Source of the DNA: Setoptus koraiensis
Taxonomy: Eukaryota > Arthropoda
Assembly: GCA_048013815.1 (NCBI GenBank)
Contig: CM106585.1
Coordinates: 17,422,001 to 17,486,000 of the forward strand
Reading direction: 5' to 3'
Length of the DNA stretch: 64,000 nucleotides
In this document: one piece after another, positions 1-13,405 of the stretch
Numbering within the stretch: position 1 is the stretch's first letter
How the letters are laid out: each line of letters begins with the position of its first letter
Notes under the pieces: model-generated
Seen by the model: only the letters and a program-made list of their open reading frames with translations
What the model was told of the DNA's origin: nothing
The model's database searches: none
Position numbers and translations under genes: made by a program

Positions 1-169
1 GGGCTAATCTAATCACAGTCACCTGTTGCTGGCAGCCACGGCACTTTATAGCGTCCGTCCGTTGATGCTGCTGACTAATTCACTGGCACAACTGATACAT
101 TGGCTTACAACTTGCAGACCGTTATCTCAGGCATCGTCTTGCGTTTGTTTGTTGCTCTTGGCCAAACAA

Positions 170-172
<3 letters not shown>

Positions 173-215
<43 letters not shown>
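173..215. repeat. (CA)n microsatellite
   Basis: About 21 uninterrupted CA units. Shorter CA or TG runs follow near 409, 616, 756, 16075, 24031, 25735, 25797 and 40495. Confidence 0.95.
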
Positions 216-216
<1 letters not shown>

Positions 217-1572
217 GCGAGCTGTCGGACTGATTATTGTTCTAACGGTATTAAGCCGTTAGCCACTGCTATGATATTGTGTAATATAGCGTAATACAAG
301 CACAATATATAAACAATATACAAACAACATACAAACAATATACAAACAATTGCACATTGGCACAAATCAATGGCATTTGGGTCAACAGGAGACACCCATT
401 GTTTTGTGTGTGTGTGTGTGTGCCATTGATTAACATTGGCCGCTCATTTGCATACGACGGCCACGTTGATGCGGCTCCCCTCGCATCTCTCGGCCGTTAC
501 ATCAACAAGCCGTTACGTCAGCCAATTTCGAGCGCCTTTTGGACCGTTATCCCAAAAAAGCGACGATTGTTGTGCAACTAAGACGCACAGCCAACAAATG
601 TTTCCTTTCCGTCGGTGTGTGTGTGTGTGTGTGCAATATCTTGTATAATTGTAACACCGTCGATGCCAGTCACTCGTCAGCTGTTTGCTATAGTTTGCCG
701 CACAAAACCGGAAGTGATCGCACACATGCACTCATGAATACATACAATATCGTGAATACACACACACACAATAATGCGAATTGAAATATGAGCATTTGCA
801 AACGAAACTAACAAGCTCACCTGTCGACAGCTTGCGAATGCTTGTTTGTGCGCAACGTAACTGATTGGCCGTATGCTGATTGCCTCATCTCTGCGACTCC
901 TGTCATGTTGACACCTGTTGACACACACACTCATCTCAGAACAGGCTTGAGCAGACCGAAAGCAATCTATTCATAGGCAGACACACATAGCAAGACGCCG
1001 TTATCACAACGACACCAGCAACAACAGCAACAACCACAACAAACACAACAAGACAGGTTATATTTGTGCGCAGCTGACGCAACCAATATTGGCCGGGTAT
1101 GGGCCGGGTATCGGCCGTGTATCGGTCGGGTATTGGCTGGGTAATGGCGGCCACAAAGGTTGCGTCATAACTCGTTTGTTTGTTTGCTTGTCCGTTGGTT
1201 TGTTTGCTTGCTTAGGCGTGCAGGTCGCCGTTGGTCAGTCCGCTGACTCTGACGATTTCATCATGAGAGTGATTTGATTATTATTGGCACACACGCTGCA
1301 AAAAACACAAACAGCGAGCGGTAAAGGGATCTGTCGTCTGTTTATAATATAATAATATATCTGTGCATGATACACAAGCCATAGAATCTATAATATCGAT
1401 ACTGACAGTGCGCACAATAGACAATTGCGATGTATCTGTCAGTTTATCATGAGATGACCACGCTGATGCAAGCGCGCTGGCTTGATTTGAAATTGCTCAA
1501 ATGTCTTTGTTGTTTGGCTTGTGTTGTGTTGTGTTGTTTTGGGCAACATGAGCCGCATTGCTTGTGATCACG

Positions 1573-1630
1573 ATCTGAGGCGCCGCATGACGCCTCAGAT
1601 GATGAATTGAGTCACATTATCACTCAATTC
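1573..1630. repeat. Two adjacent perfect hairpins
   Basis: The first inverted repeat has 10-bp arms (1573-1582 and 1591-1600) and an 8-nt loop. The second follows after 3 nt with 9-bp arms (1604-1612 and 1622-1630) and a 9-nt loop. Function is unknown. Confidence 0.8.
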
Positions 1631-3313
1631 GGCCAAATCACTTCATTTTTCACTGACCAGCAACATATAAAGTTGCGATGGATGGTGGCTAAAATAGTGA
1701 CGGCCAAACTGCAGCGATACAGCGCAGAGCAGAGTCGTGAGCGCGGCATCAATGGGCTGACAGGTGACTTGATTGGCATTGTTGAGGCCTGAGCAATGTT
1801 ATTGTTGTTTGATTTGTTCATGATTGTTTCCGCTTGCTCGCCATCGCTCGCCAGCACACAGGTGATGAGAATCAGCTGTCATTGTGCTGCCTCGATGGCT
1901 AATCACGTTGTTGCGACAAGCCAAGTTGAGCGTGTTGTTGGGCCTTGTGGCTCCACAAGCGGCCAACAACAAAACAACTTTACTTTTACTGTTACAATTT
2001 GCTCACGAGACACACAAACACGTCAGATAATAGATATCACTGCTGTTGCAACATGTCACAATGTCGCAATGCCGGAACTGGTTAAACTCGAGCCGCCGCG
2101 AGCGACCCCTGTGTGCGAGTTCAATTTAGTTTAGTTTGGTTTGTTTGCACTGGCTAACTGCACTCATTCTGACTCGGTGACTCTCGCTGACTCTCGCTGA
2201 CACTCGCTGTTTCCGGTCACTCAAGTCGACTCAATTCGTCTCCATCCGACTCCATCCGACTTCATCCGACCGCTCAATTGGACACCCAAGGGGCGTCGAT
2301 GGAGACAAGCGGGCAACTTGCCAGCGCTGCCAGCGAGCGAGCCGAAAGAAAGTGAGAAACAATGGCCAACATGGTGATAAATCACTGTTGTCGCTCGAGT
2401 TTGAGTCTGATGAGTTTGAGCTGGCTGGCTGGCCGCAATTCGACTTGACAGCAAGGCGCCAAAACTTGGTCGCTCAGCTGGGCTCGCTGGCCACTGTCAA
2501 ATGGCCGCTGTCAAATGGCCACCGTCAAATGTGGCCCGCTGCGGCCAGCGGATCTGAAAGCAGCGAAAGGCAAAGCTATTAAGCGGTAATAGTCGCTCAA
2601 TTTGCTCATACTTGATCGCACTTGTTACATTTGTTGTTGTTGCTGGCGCCACAGCGACAACAGCGACAACAACGACGACAGCGACGACAGCGACGACGAC
2701 AACAACGACAGCAAGCGCCACGGCAGCACCAACAACCGCGACAACCAGCCAACCGCCGACAACAACAACGGGCTGCCGTCGAGCTAGGCGCTAATTGTGT
2801 CCAAATAGACGAGACGAGACGAAATTCTGATTATGAGGTCGCATTTAAAGCGGCGGCTCATGACACTTGCGCTGATGATTGTTTTGCTCTCATTCTTTGC
2901 TCGGTCGTCTATTATTTTGGCCTTCTATTCTATTATTTTTCGCCGTTGGTTGGTCGCTCTCGCTTTGCACGATCCGTCGCCGGCCGCCACAATGAGCGGC
3001 GCCATCAGTTAATGTTAATGGCGAGGCAAGCAGAGCCAACACTCAGCGAGACAAAGGATAAAGAATGATTTAGATCGACTTCCTTCTGTCCGCTGCGTGC
3101 CCTTTAAATTCGTCTGCTCACTCTCACTGTCTGGCTTGTTAGATTGGCTCAGATTTGCTGAGATTGGCGCAGATTGGCGCCGATCGCTATCTGGCCGACA
3201 AGCACACTCAAGTCGCTGACCAACTAAACTGACCAATTGAATCTGTCGTCGTCGTCAGTCAGTCGTCTCACAGCGCCATCTGATCGTCGCTGATCATCTG
3301 ACGGCAATTGCAG

Positions 3314-3340
3314 TTGATATTATGATCGCGATAATATCAA
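3314..3340. repeat. Perfect hairpin, 10-bp arms
   Basis: TTGATATTAT at 3314-3323 is the exact reverse complement of 3331-3340, with a 7-nt loop between them. Confidence 0.8.
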
Positions 3341-4381
3341 GATCAAGTGAGCGAGATCATTGTTTGTTGTTGCGTAATAAATTATTGCAACTGAACTAAT
3401 TGTTATTGTTGCTGTTTCGTTCATTAGGCTGTTGCTTTATTGGGCCGTTGGGTCAGGCGAGGTTAACACAGCTGCAATTGATTTACACTTTTACCTTTGG
3501 CACTGTCAATGCTCGCCACTGGCAACATTCGTCCGCCAGTTGGCGCCTCCGAAATAGCTCCAACAACAGCAACTACAACAACGGCAACAACTCATGAGTT
3601 GAGCTCACAATAAATACAGCCGATGAAAAGTGGGCACCAGCGCACAAGTTTTAGCTGACCACAACTTTACAAGTTACAACTGTAAGCCACATTTTGGCCG
3701 TTAATCAACCAGCTCGAGACATTACATAATACTCAAATGATACTTAAATAATGCCCAAGTAATTGTAACGCGTTGCGTAATTATAAGCAGCATAAAGTAA
3801 TAATGATCGTCAGCACACTAACAACACATCGTAATGCAGTGCGATACAATGTGATACAATGTGATCACAGGCTCAAATGGGAGAAACTGTGAACTAGAAA
3901 TAACGACATCGGTGCATCGGTTGCAATGGTCACGCCGGCAATAGTTATTTATGGCATTGTCAGAGTGACCGACCGATGGCGATTTGCGGCTCAAATTGGT
4001 GCAACGCAACGCATGGGAGAGTCCCGTGGATCCGGCCATCCATTGCTGCTATCCATGGCTGCTATCCATGGCTGCCAGTAATTCACAAATGTGCCAATGC
4101 GGCACAGCATGCACAATCGGATAATTATTGAATGTGGCATGCGATCATCGTGATGCTCATTATCCGTTGACCGCTATGCGCCCGTTATATCGACAGTGTC
4201 CAGCGCAGTTGCTTGTTTAGATCGCGCGCTCGATTGAATTGGCGCACTCGGTGTGCCTCGCCGCTATGACATGACATGACGAGCTGGCTGGCTGGCTAGC
4301 TGGCATTGATCGCAAGCACGATCGAGCAGTGATAAAAATATATGTTTCGTGCCTAATGGCAGTGCTTTTCACTGGATGCTT

Positions 4382-4445
4382 TCAATGGATGCGCTCAATG
4401 GATGCGCTCAATGGATGCGCTCAATGGATGCGATCAATGGACGCA
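4382..4445. repeat. 13-bp tandem repeat
   Basis: About five copies of a 13-bp unit, TCAATGGATGCGC, with a few substitutions in the last copies. Confidence 0.9.
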
Positions 4446-5607
4446 GTAAGTGACCAGCATGCAGCCCAAATTGATATCACAAACAATGTTTGTTTGTTGT
4501 TACATGATCTGGCAACAATAATTAAGCAATAACTGCATGCTTATTAACGGAAGACGCTCACCTGAGTGCGCTCGCCTGAGTGCGATATGCGAGCTGTGCG
4601 ATCACCGAGACCAGAGATGGATAAATAAACGCAGGCGCATAACGGGGCAAAAGTGTTGTTGCTAATTTAGCAACAACAACTTGCAAGCAACTGTCAGTGC
4701 ATTGTTGTTGCCGTTGTTGTTGCTCACTACTACGACAACAACAACAACGACAACAAACAACAACGGCAAACAACGGCAAACAACGGCAAACAAGCACCGC
4801 AGCATCGTGCTCGATCTGGACAACAGCAACACATGTAAACAAGGCAGAGATAAACACTGGCAAAAGTATCATAATGTATCATTATTAACGGGCCATTGTG
4901 CATTGCATAATGATAATTGTTTGTTGTTGCTCACTCTCTATGTTGTATAGCCAACAATATACACATACAAACAGACCAGACAGTCAATCTATAGACAGAG
5001 AAGATCGTGCCAGCGGGCCGGCGCATAGACACTTTTACTGGACTTAGCTGGCCGTTGTTGTGCTCACCTGAGCTCAAGAGATACACTGCACACTGCACAC
5101 TGCACACTGGATACTGGTTACTGGATACTGGACACTGCACACTGGATACTGGATACACTAAATAATAATGTTTATTTACATCAATGATCTTACATCAATG
5201 ATGTGTGTGCAAATGGTGCAATATGGTTATGTGGCCATGCGATACACAACGCTTGATAAGAGCTAGCTTGACTTGACCGTACTTTTGGTACTCATGTGTG
5301 CACCTGTTGCGTGCCCGTCTGCCTGTCCGTCCGCCGATCCGCCGTTTGTCCGCCGCTTGTCCGCCGCTTGTCCGCTCGTTTGTCCGCTCGTTTGTAGGCC
5401 CGCAAGTGTGAGTGTATCAAGTTACCTGTGTAATGATTTATCTCGAGCCACTTGTGGCAACATGATTGCGAGTTCAAGTTTCTGCTGATGATGCAGCCAC
5501 AACAGCAACAAATGATGGCCAAGAAAGTTATTATTTCTATTGCACAAAAGCAGCTAATGGTGTGCCAACAACAAAGCTAACGGTCAACAACAACAACAGC
5601 AACAACA

Positions 5608-5672
5608 CCGACAGCAACAACACCGACAACAACGACACCGACAACAACGACACCGACAACAACGACACCAGC
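5608..5672. repeat. 15-bp CAA-type tandem repeat
   Basis: Repeats of a 15-bp unit of the AACGACACCGACAAC type, embedded in a longer CAA/CAG-rich run. Confidence 0.85.
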
Positions 5673-5862
5673 GATAGCAACAGCAACCACAGCAACATTT
5701 GCGCAATGATGAGTGTCTTGGCGAGCCGAAAGTAAAGTTACCAGTCGCAAAGCGCACGCTTTTTGCAGCCTTTTTTGCTCGCTTACACTGAATATCAGCT
5801 CACCTGGTCGGCAGCCCAATGGGAGCCCCTATCACTGTATGTGCATGCTGCTACTGCACACT

Positions 5863-5938
5863 CTTACCGTAACAGTCTTACCGTAACAGTCTTACCGCAA
5901 CAGTCTTACCGCAACAGTCTTACCGCAACAGTCTTACG
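5863..5938. repeat. 14-bp tandem repeat
   Basis: About five and a half copies of CTTACCGTAACAGT, with T/C variation at one position. The last copy runs into a TTACGTAA palindrome at 5934-5941. Confidence 0.9.
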
Positions 5939-7266
5939 TAAGATATCACCTGTCTCGCAGACCGTTAGCTGAGGGCAACAGCAACACTGTCATAGCGAGC
6001 ATGTGATGCGAAATGATTGCCGGATAATTGTTATTATTATTATTATTATCATGTGTTGTGTGTTTATGTAATTAAATTGGTCGGTTGGTTGTTGGTTGCA
6101 GTGTCAGTGTCTTGACGCCGGCCAACTGTCATGTGGTAACGCGATACATTATTTATGTTACAACATTTATGTTTGCTCTTGTGTTGTTGTCTAATCACAT
6201 GTGATCACGAACACTCTACAGCTGATATGTTACAGCTGATATGTTACAGCTGATGTATTGCAGCTGACGTGTGTTACAGCTGATATGTGATAGGTGAAAG
6301 GTGGTCGCATTGATCGTGTGAGGGATGCCATCTGACAGTTACAGTTACTCACAGTTGATCACGGCAACGGCAGCATCAGCAGCGATATTGTGACGCAACC
6401 AGCAACCAGCAACCACAGCAACAGCGACAACAACAGCGACAACAACAACAACCACAATTTAACAATCAACAAGCGGTCACGTCACGCGCATCAAGCAACT
6501 CATGACGCAACTGCCATCTGATATCAGTGTGTGTGTGTGAGTCGTAAATTGTCCGGTCGACTGGACAAAGGTTGCAAGTTTGAGTAAGTGATGCGATACG
6601 TACGTTACGTAATAATAGCAGCGAGCGAGCAAGCGATAATAATAACTCACACACTGACACCACAAACATATTTATACATACATTATTACATATACATGTA
6701 ATAATAGAATTGGACAGAGACCATGTTTCACAGCCGAACACACACACACACACTCTGTCCGCTCTATTCTGCCCAACAGTTTGTAAGTCACTCTTACGTA
6801 ACACACTCTTACGTTTGACAGTGTCTACAGGCGAGATATAACTGGCACAGGTGACAGGCAAAGAGTAATTATTGTAATTATTGGAGTGACGGTTCTCTAT
6901 TAATAATTTGATGCACCTGTCGACTTGTTTGTTGAGTGGCCGGCTCAGGTTTGCTGTGCCCACAATTGTGTTTAGAGTTGTGCTCATAACTGTGCAAATG
7001 TGAGTTGTGCTGGTCAACAACGGACCCAACATTGTTGCATGACAACATGGCTCGTTCGGGCTCGATCGTTGGCGATTGTTCGCAATTGTTCGCAATTGTT
7101 CCAAATTGTTGCCAATCGCTCATCCGATCGTTTGCAATGCGAATTGATTGGAATTCAAATTCAAGTTCCAACGACAAACTGCGCAACGGGCGATTGTGAT
7201 CAGCATTGTGAGTGCTGCTGGCATCGATGTCCTCAAACGGCGCAAGTGAACTGTCAATTCGTTTGC

Positions 7267-7305
7267 TGTATTCAATTACAACTTGTCAATTTGTAATTGA
7301 ATACA
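7267..7305. repeat. Perfect hairpin, 15-bp arms
   Basis: TGTATTCAATTACAA at 7267-7281 is exactly complementary in reverse to 7291-7305, with a 9-nt loop. Beyond the 15 bp the pairing decays, so a microRNA precursor is unlikely. Confidence 0.85.
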
Positions 7306-7539
7306 AACAGTAATTGTGTCACCGTCGCCATTGTTGTTGATTGTTTGTTGATGGCCGACACAAACAGCTGATGTTTGAAGTATGACACGGCTCCTATGTG
7401 AGGCGAGACGAACAACAATTGGCCTGATAATAACAATTATTATCATGCTGCTAACGAGTTAGCTTACCTGTGCGTTAATGTTAACAGAGCAAATTAACGG
7501 CAACCTGTTGCTTGTACCAATGGTATGTTGTGTGTTAAC

Positions 7540-7984
7540 TATATATACTCCTCCGCACAATTTATTTTTGTTTTTGCATCTCTATTTGTGCTATTTGCGT
7601 ACGCGCGATATATATGGTAAATGCGACTAGCGTCGTTTATTCAAACTGCAGTTTGTGTTTACAGACAGTGTTACAATAACGGCCAACAAGTGACTATTTG
7701 TAGCGAGTGATAACGGCAGTGCAAAGCTGCCAGCAGACACTGTCGACGATCAGCTAACAAGTGCACAAAAAACAATGATGTTGTTGTTTTGCTGCGACCC
7801 AAGCGCATCAGTCAAGTTTGCAAGTTACCATTGTCGTACATTGGCAACGTATCGCCGCCGCCAACAGCACCAACAACAACAACAACGGCAACAACAACAA
7901 CAACAACGACAGCATTGCGAGACAGCAACAATATGAGACAACGACAATAATGGGTGACGTTGTGCTCGCTAAAATTAAACACAG
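7540..7984 (+). promoter_or_regulatory. Possible promoter and non-coding first exon
   Basis: Two TATA-like words (7540-7547 and 7609-7615) stand upstream of a stretch that reads like a 5' leader. It contains a 53-codon open frame (7775-7936, starting MMLLFCCDPS and ending in a Gln/Arg-rich tail) and stops at a donor-like CACAG/GTGAAT at 7984/7985. This could be an alternative first exon of the downstream RhoGEF or of an unknown transcript. There is no homology support, so this is a guess from layout. Confidence 0.2.
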
Positions 7985-9039
7985 GTGAATCGGATTATCG
8001 TCATTGTATCCGAAGTTCGCGTTCTGAAGGCAAGCCGATGATTTATTGACAATAGTGAATAACGGTTATTATCGGCTAGTGAATAGCGCGCTATTCGATA
8101 AATTATTTAGTTGTAACAAATCGCTTTGTATTGATGCTCGTTCATCGCCACAACCGGCAACAGCAACAACAGCGGCCACAACCACAGGTAGCTTCCCTTT
8201 GTTTGTGTGTCAATTCACGAGCGCGCTAATAATAATTATTTATACACGGCTTAAACTAGAAATTGCTCGCCATACTCGATATAGTCGCTCTAGAGTTGAT
8301 ACAACCGGCTTGTAACGGTATTTAGTTGTGGCTGACGGCATCCAGTTGCAGCCAACGGAATGAGCAAGCCCGCCGAGACACGAACCGAGATGCAAAGAGC
8401 GAGACAAAGCCGCCTTAATTAAGATATACCCCCACTCACTGGAGTCGCGAGTCGCGAGTGTGGCGTTGGCATCAAGTTCGCGAGCTTGATTGCCAAATTG
8501 GCCGCATACTTGGCTACGAGAACACCGAGAAGAGATTTTCACTGGCTCACTCACTCACTCACTATCTTCACTATATCACAGCGCAGTATGATATGATTAG
8601 CGGTCGGCTCTCGGTGGCGTTCTCTGTCAAGCTAATGATCGCCAAGACAGAAGGAGAGAGCCTGTTGTTGAGTTAGTACTAACGGCCAAGTATTAATAAT
8701 GTTGCATTAGTGGGCTCCACAATTAAAAGCAACGGCACAAATTGAGAAGTGTGGGCACTGGCAACAATGCAATTTTTAGCAGCAATTATCAGCTGCATCA
8801 ATTGGCGCGCACATGAGTGGCGCATTCACCTGTGTTCACCTGTGCGCTTGTTGCAGTTGTTGTTGGCTGGTAGCCGATGCACTTGCCGTAGCAACATGTT
8901 ACGGCATGTATGTTGTAGCAACATGGACCGGCCTATAGTAACATTGGGCCATTATAACATAATGAATAGTGCGGGGGAGCCACGCAGCCAGCGCTAGTGG
9001 CTACACTGTGGCGACTAGACTCCAGCAACAACAACAACA

Positions 9040-9090
9040 ACAGCGACAACAGCGACAACAGCGACAACAGCGACAACGCCGACAACAACG
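9040..9090. repeat. 9-bp CAG/CAA-type tandem repeat
   Basis: Repeats of GACAACAGC inside a longer CAA-rich run. Confidence 0.85.
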
Positions 9091-10476
9091 CCGACTGCAC
9101 CGACTGCAGGCAATCAATAAACGATGGCCCAATTAACCTGTCGCACCTCGGCGCTCACTTGTGTGGCTCTCATTTTATCAATGGCACTCTCAGCTGACTG
9201 CTGCTCCGTGTGGTGTTAATACGCTTAATATTATATTAATATTATATTGAAAACAACTTGACACTTATCGCCAAGCCAGCCGAGCCAGCCGAGCCAGCGA
9301 TGAGCTTGTGCCAGCGATGAGCTTGTGCCGGTGAGTGGCTTACCTGCCCATGGAATGACAATGGTGGCGCCAAGAGCCCGCAAACAGAAACGACACACCA
9401 CAAATGATAACACAACAAATAAGACATAACAAGTTTGCTTACATCTCATGTCTTGTCATGACGCAACTTCCTGTGTTTGCTTATCGCAAGCTCTTCTTCG
9501 CTTCTCCATCTGGCTGCGACGGGGCCGCTTCGAAGCTGCCGACAAGCTTCGAAGCTTCGAAGCTGCCAAGCCTTGCAGCCATGCAGCCGATGCTCGATGT
9601 GAACAGTTTGCGATACATAAAGAGTTTTAGCATGACGATGTGTTTATTGGTTGCGTATTAATATTTTGTTGCTTACATTTATATTAATGGCGGCCAATGT
9701 GGTGTGACCTGTCCACAGCTCACTTTCACTCGCTCACTTTAACTCATTGTGAGCATTACGTAATGGCACACTTATCAGTTAATTTGCGCTGCCATACAAC
9801 GGGCACACTTTGCCTGCTCGCTGGTTAGCTAGTTTGTTCATTAAACTCAACACACAAACAACGTTTATCGCAACAACTCGAACGCCGAGATAAACTTGCG
9901 ACGACGACGACGCCGACCACGATGGCGCCCAACAGATAATCTGTGCCCATCATCAACTATTATCCTCGCAACGCTATTACGTTGTAGAAGCAACAGGCTA
10001 CTCGCGACTAAATGGCCTTTTTCGATGCCCTCGGCAACATATAACATGATAACAGCATGCATTGGTCATTATCATCACAGTTGATATATGACTGATGACT
10101 CGCCAGTGATTAGCCAAGCCGCAATTAATAAAATGTTTCTTGGCATTTTATTTCGCGGCTTCACTCGCCAGCATCGGGCCCAAATGGCTGGCTTACAATT
10201 TTTCGCCATTTGCCACTTTTTCGGTCTTGCCAAATTGGCACCGCTGGCGAGAGTCGCTGCAACTACCACTAGTGGAGCTACTTTCGCAATGACTTTCAAT
10301 TTGTCACCGTGCAAACACTTGCCTCGTTGACACCTTGCCACTAATTGGCTGAGCAGCGCTCGTTTTTCACTTTATTTTTCTGCTGCCCTCGCGAAACAGC
10401 CCCAGTAAAACAGTTTTAGGCTAGCTTTGGCGTCAATCAGCCAAGTATTGTCGCATCGTCCCGTCGGCATTACTAG

Positions 10477-10503
10477 AGATTAGCCCGAGTTCTGGGCTAA
10501 TCT
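10477..10503. repeat. Perfect hairpin, 10-bp arms
   Basis: AGATTAGCCC at 10477-10486 pairs with 10494-10503 across a 7-nt loop. The right-arm word GGGCTAATCT is also the first ten bases of the window. Confidence 0.8.
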
Positions 10504-10584
10504 ATCAACACAATTGCATAATGTTGCTTCAAATCACCGATGCACATCGGCGCGCGTTGTGCCTCGGATGTGCGCCGACATCCG

Positions 10585-10682
10585 CTGATAGTGCGCACAT
10601 GGATATCGGTGCATAATGGCTGATAGTGCGCACATGGATATCGGTGCATAATGGCTGATAGTGCGCACATGGATATCGGTGC
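10585..10682. repeat. 35-bp tandem repeat, three copies
   Basis: Near-identical 35-bp units start at about 10586, 10621 and 10656. The third is incomplete. No spacers separate the copies. Confidence 0.9.
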
Positions 10683-10826
10683 GGATATCCATGGAGCGGA
10701 TTGAGACTGATGCGAGTCGGATATCCGCACTGGATATTTGAAGGTGTCTTCAGCTCGGGCCCAACTATCCCAAATATCGCCAGTGAAAACAATTGCGAGG
10801 GCACTCATTTTCTCACTTTGGCCATT

Positions 10827-10920
10827 TCGGCTCGCTTTGGCTCGCTTCGGCTCGCTTTGGCTCGCTTCGGCTCGCTTCGGCTCGCTTCGGCTCGCTTTGG
10901 CTTATTTTGGCTCGCTTCGG
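10827..10920. repeat. 10-bp tandem repeat
   Basis: About nine to ten copies of CTCGCTT(C/T)GG. Confidence 0.9.
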
Positions 10921-11046
10921 GCCGCTGTGCCCCGCTGGCTGCGCCGATGCGTTTATTAGGAATAATTAATAATTAAGCGGCGTAATAATTGACTGCGAAC
11001 AGTGTCATTAACCTGATCATGGTGCGATACTGGCGCTGCCAGCGCG

Positions 11047-11084
11047 AAATGTTTGTTCACAGGCGGCGCAGTGAACAAACATTT
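11047..11084. repeat. Perfect hairpin, 14-bp arms
   Basis: AAATGTTTGTTCAC at 11047-11060 is mirrored exactly by 11071-11084, with a GC-rich 10-nt loop. Confidence 0.85.
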
Positions 11085-12207
11085 GCCAGCAAACAAACAA
11101 ACAAGCAAGCAAGCAGGCAGCAATGGCAATGGGGCGCGACATGAATATCCGCGTTCATTTATTCCGCTCGCTACCTGTGACCGCTCGCCGCGGCTGCCGT
11201 TAGTGGGTGCCCGTTGAACCGCCGTTTAGGTTGTTAGGCTGTTTAGGTATTCAGAAGGAAGCTCGAGAGGTTGATCGCGCAGATTGTTAGCGTGAGTTAG
11301 CGGTTCGCGAGACACAGAGCTCAGAGAGAGAGAGAGCGAAAGTTATAAGTAATGCGATGGCCTGATCATCAATTCAGTTGGCGTCATCGCTCAATGACGC
11401 TAACTGGCGCCACCAAAAGTGATTATGATGATTAATTTAATAATTAAATTAACGTTTGTTGCGATTAGTTGTGTTTGGTTGTGTTTGGTTGTGTGTGCTC
11501 GCAATGAGAACGGGAGAAGAATGCGAGCCCTTCCTTAATCGGCCCAGCTCCGTCCCATCAGCGGCCTGACAAACAAATGCGTCTGTTTGCTATTATCGCC
11601 GGCCATCGCTGGCAGCAACTCGCTCTCTGTCTCTGTCTCTGGCAATAAGTCATCATTTCATTACGTAACCGACTGACCAATGTCTACACTTGAGATATGA
11701 TGTTACTGGCCAGTTGCGCCCGGCGGTTTGTCGTTGTTTGGCGCTTGTCGTTGTTGGGCGCTTGTTGCTGTGCCTATGCCGGTGCAGCGCAACAACAACA
11801 ACAAGTGTATCAACTATAGACAGCTGATTATGACAACTGCGGACTTGCCAGCCAGTGCCGGCCACTCTCTGACGGCGACCCTCTGACGGCGACCCTCTGA
11901 CAGCGACGCTCTCACAGAGAGGAGACCAGTCGGCTCACTTAAATTATGTATTATCTCATTATTATTTGCGATGCGCCGCGCGGCAACAAACACAACAACA
12001 TACGTATGATAATGTTGTATGTATATATAATACTGTTTGCTGTGCCAAAGAATGGCCACAGCGAGCTTGCGATTGTCAGATGGAGAATGGCGAAGAAAAG
12101 TTTAGAGAATGAGCGAGTTTCGAAATGAGCCGCGCTCGTCGAGATCGCCACTCAATTGACTCAATTTGAGAGAGTCAAGAGCAGCTCGCCAATTGCAAGC
12201 CACAGTC

Positions 12208-12308
12208 AACTGTTCGAACTGTTCGAACTGTTCGAACTGTTCGAACTGTTCGAACTGTTCGAACTGTTCGAACTGTTCGAACTGTTCGAACTGTTCGAAC
12301 TGTTTGAA
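12208..12308. repeat. 9-bp tandem repeat
   Basis: About eleven near-perfect copies of CTGTTCGAA. Because the unit is 9 bp without stops, both strands stay open (Glu-Leu-Phe on plus, Asn-Ser-Ser on minus). This explains the long opposing open frames here. Confidence 0.95.
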
Positions 12309-13100
12309 TGTGGCCACTCTCGAACAGTCAGATATCGCAGTGTGACGGCACACATCATCTTGGCCATAATATCACTTCCTTTGGCGCAACAGCAACCGGC
12401 CAATCGATGCCGGCGACCTAATGCGACAGCCGCCGTGACACAGGGGGCTACGTGTGTGTCCAATTGTCGTGATGCGTCCTTTGTTTTGCATCCTCTTCTT
12501 GTTTCGTTGCGAATCGGCGCTTCGGTTCGGCGCTTCGAATCGGCGCTTCGATTGCGCGCTTCGATTCGAATGCTCGACAGCGGAAACAGCAACAACGACA
12601 CCAACAGCAACAATTGGTCACAATTGGGTGTTGCGCAACGCAACGCCTGCATCCTTTTGGCGGTTGTTGCACCTGCCGCCTGCGCCGCCGCCGCCGCCGC
12701 CATTTATTATTTAACATTGGTTATGTAACGAAAGCTAACTTTATTATAACTATATATTATAACTGTTCATGTTGTGCGCTTGTGTCGCTCGCGAGCAACC
12801 AACGCTACAAAGACACCGAAGAATCTTGTCAAAGTCACACAAATGATGCAATAGATGGAGGCAAATTAATTTGATTCAGCGAACCGTTTACAGACGCACA
12901 CACTAACTAATGCCGCCTAACCAATGCTGACCGGCTAATACCACTCGCCAACCAGTGCAACGTTGCCGCTTGCTAGTGCCACCAGTTCGGTCGGTTCAGT
13001 CTGCTCGAAAGTGGCTTCAAATTCGAATTCGAATTCGAAGCCGCCGAGCTCGCTGTCAGCTGACAACAAACCGAGCGCTTCCTGCGCCAAACTCAGCTGA

Positions 13101-13142
13101 CGCCAGCGAACGCCAGCGAACGCCAGCGAACGCCAGCGAACG
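13101..13142. repeat. 10-bp tandem repeat
   Basis: Four copies of CGCCAGCGAA. Confidence 0.9.
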
Positions 13143-13335
13143 CAACGACAAAATGGCACAAGTGACCGGCACCGGCAACAAGTGTGTTACATCAAGTGTT
13201 GCCGGTCAGTGTGTTACATGAGCGACACAGGCGACTGTTGTTCACCTGTGCCATTGCCGGCTTGTGTGCGCGATACACAGTTGGCTGTATAGTTGCATAG
13301 TTATGTAACTTGTGCCAGCTTACGTAACATCTTGT

Positions 13336-13336
13336 C

Positions 13337-13368
<32 letters not shown>

Positions 13369-13405
13369 GCTGTTGTTGCTGTTGTTGTTGCTGTTGCTGT
13401 TGTTC
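13336..13405. repeat. (TTG)n with TGC interruptions
   Basis: A triplet microsatellite, TTG/CAA type. The strand orientation is opposite to the CAA runs nearby. Confidence 0.9.

Noticed and set aside
2622-3068. 148-codon Gln/Arg-rich frame
   Set aside because: Translation of a CAA/CGA microsatellite followed by anonymous sequence.
6466-7104. 212-codon open frame on the minus strand
   Set aside because: No domain, includes TG/CA-derived Cys-Val and His-Thr runs, and no splice or homology support.
10585-10682. CRISPR-like direct repeats
   Set aside because: The 35-bp units are contiguous with no spacers, and the window is eukaryotic.
12156-12728. Long open frames on both strands over the CTGTTCGAA array
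   Set aside because: They exist because a 9-bp stop-free unit keeps all frames open.
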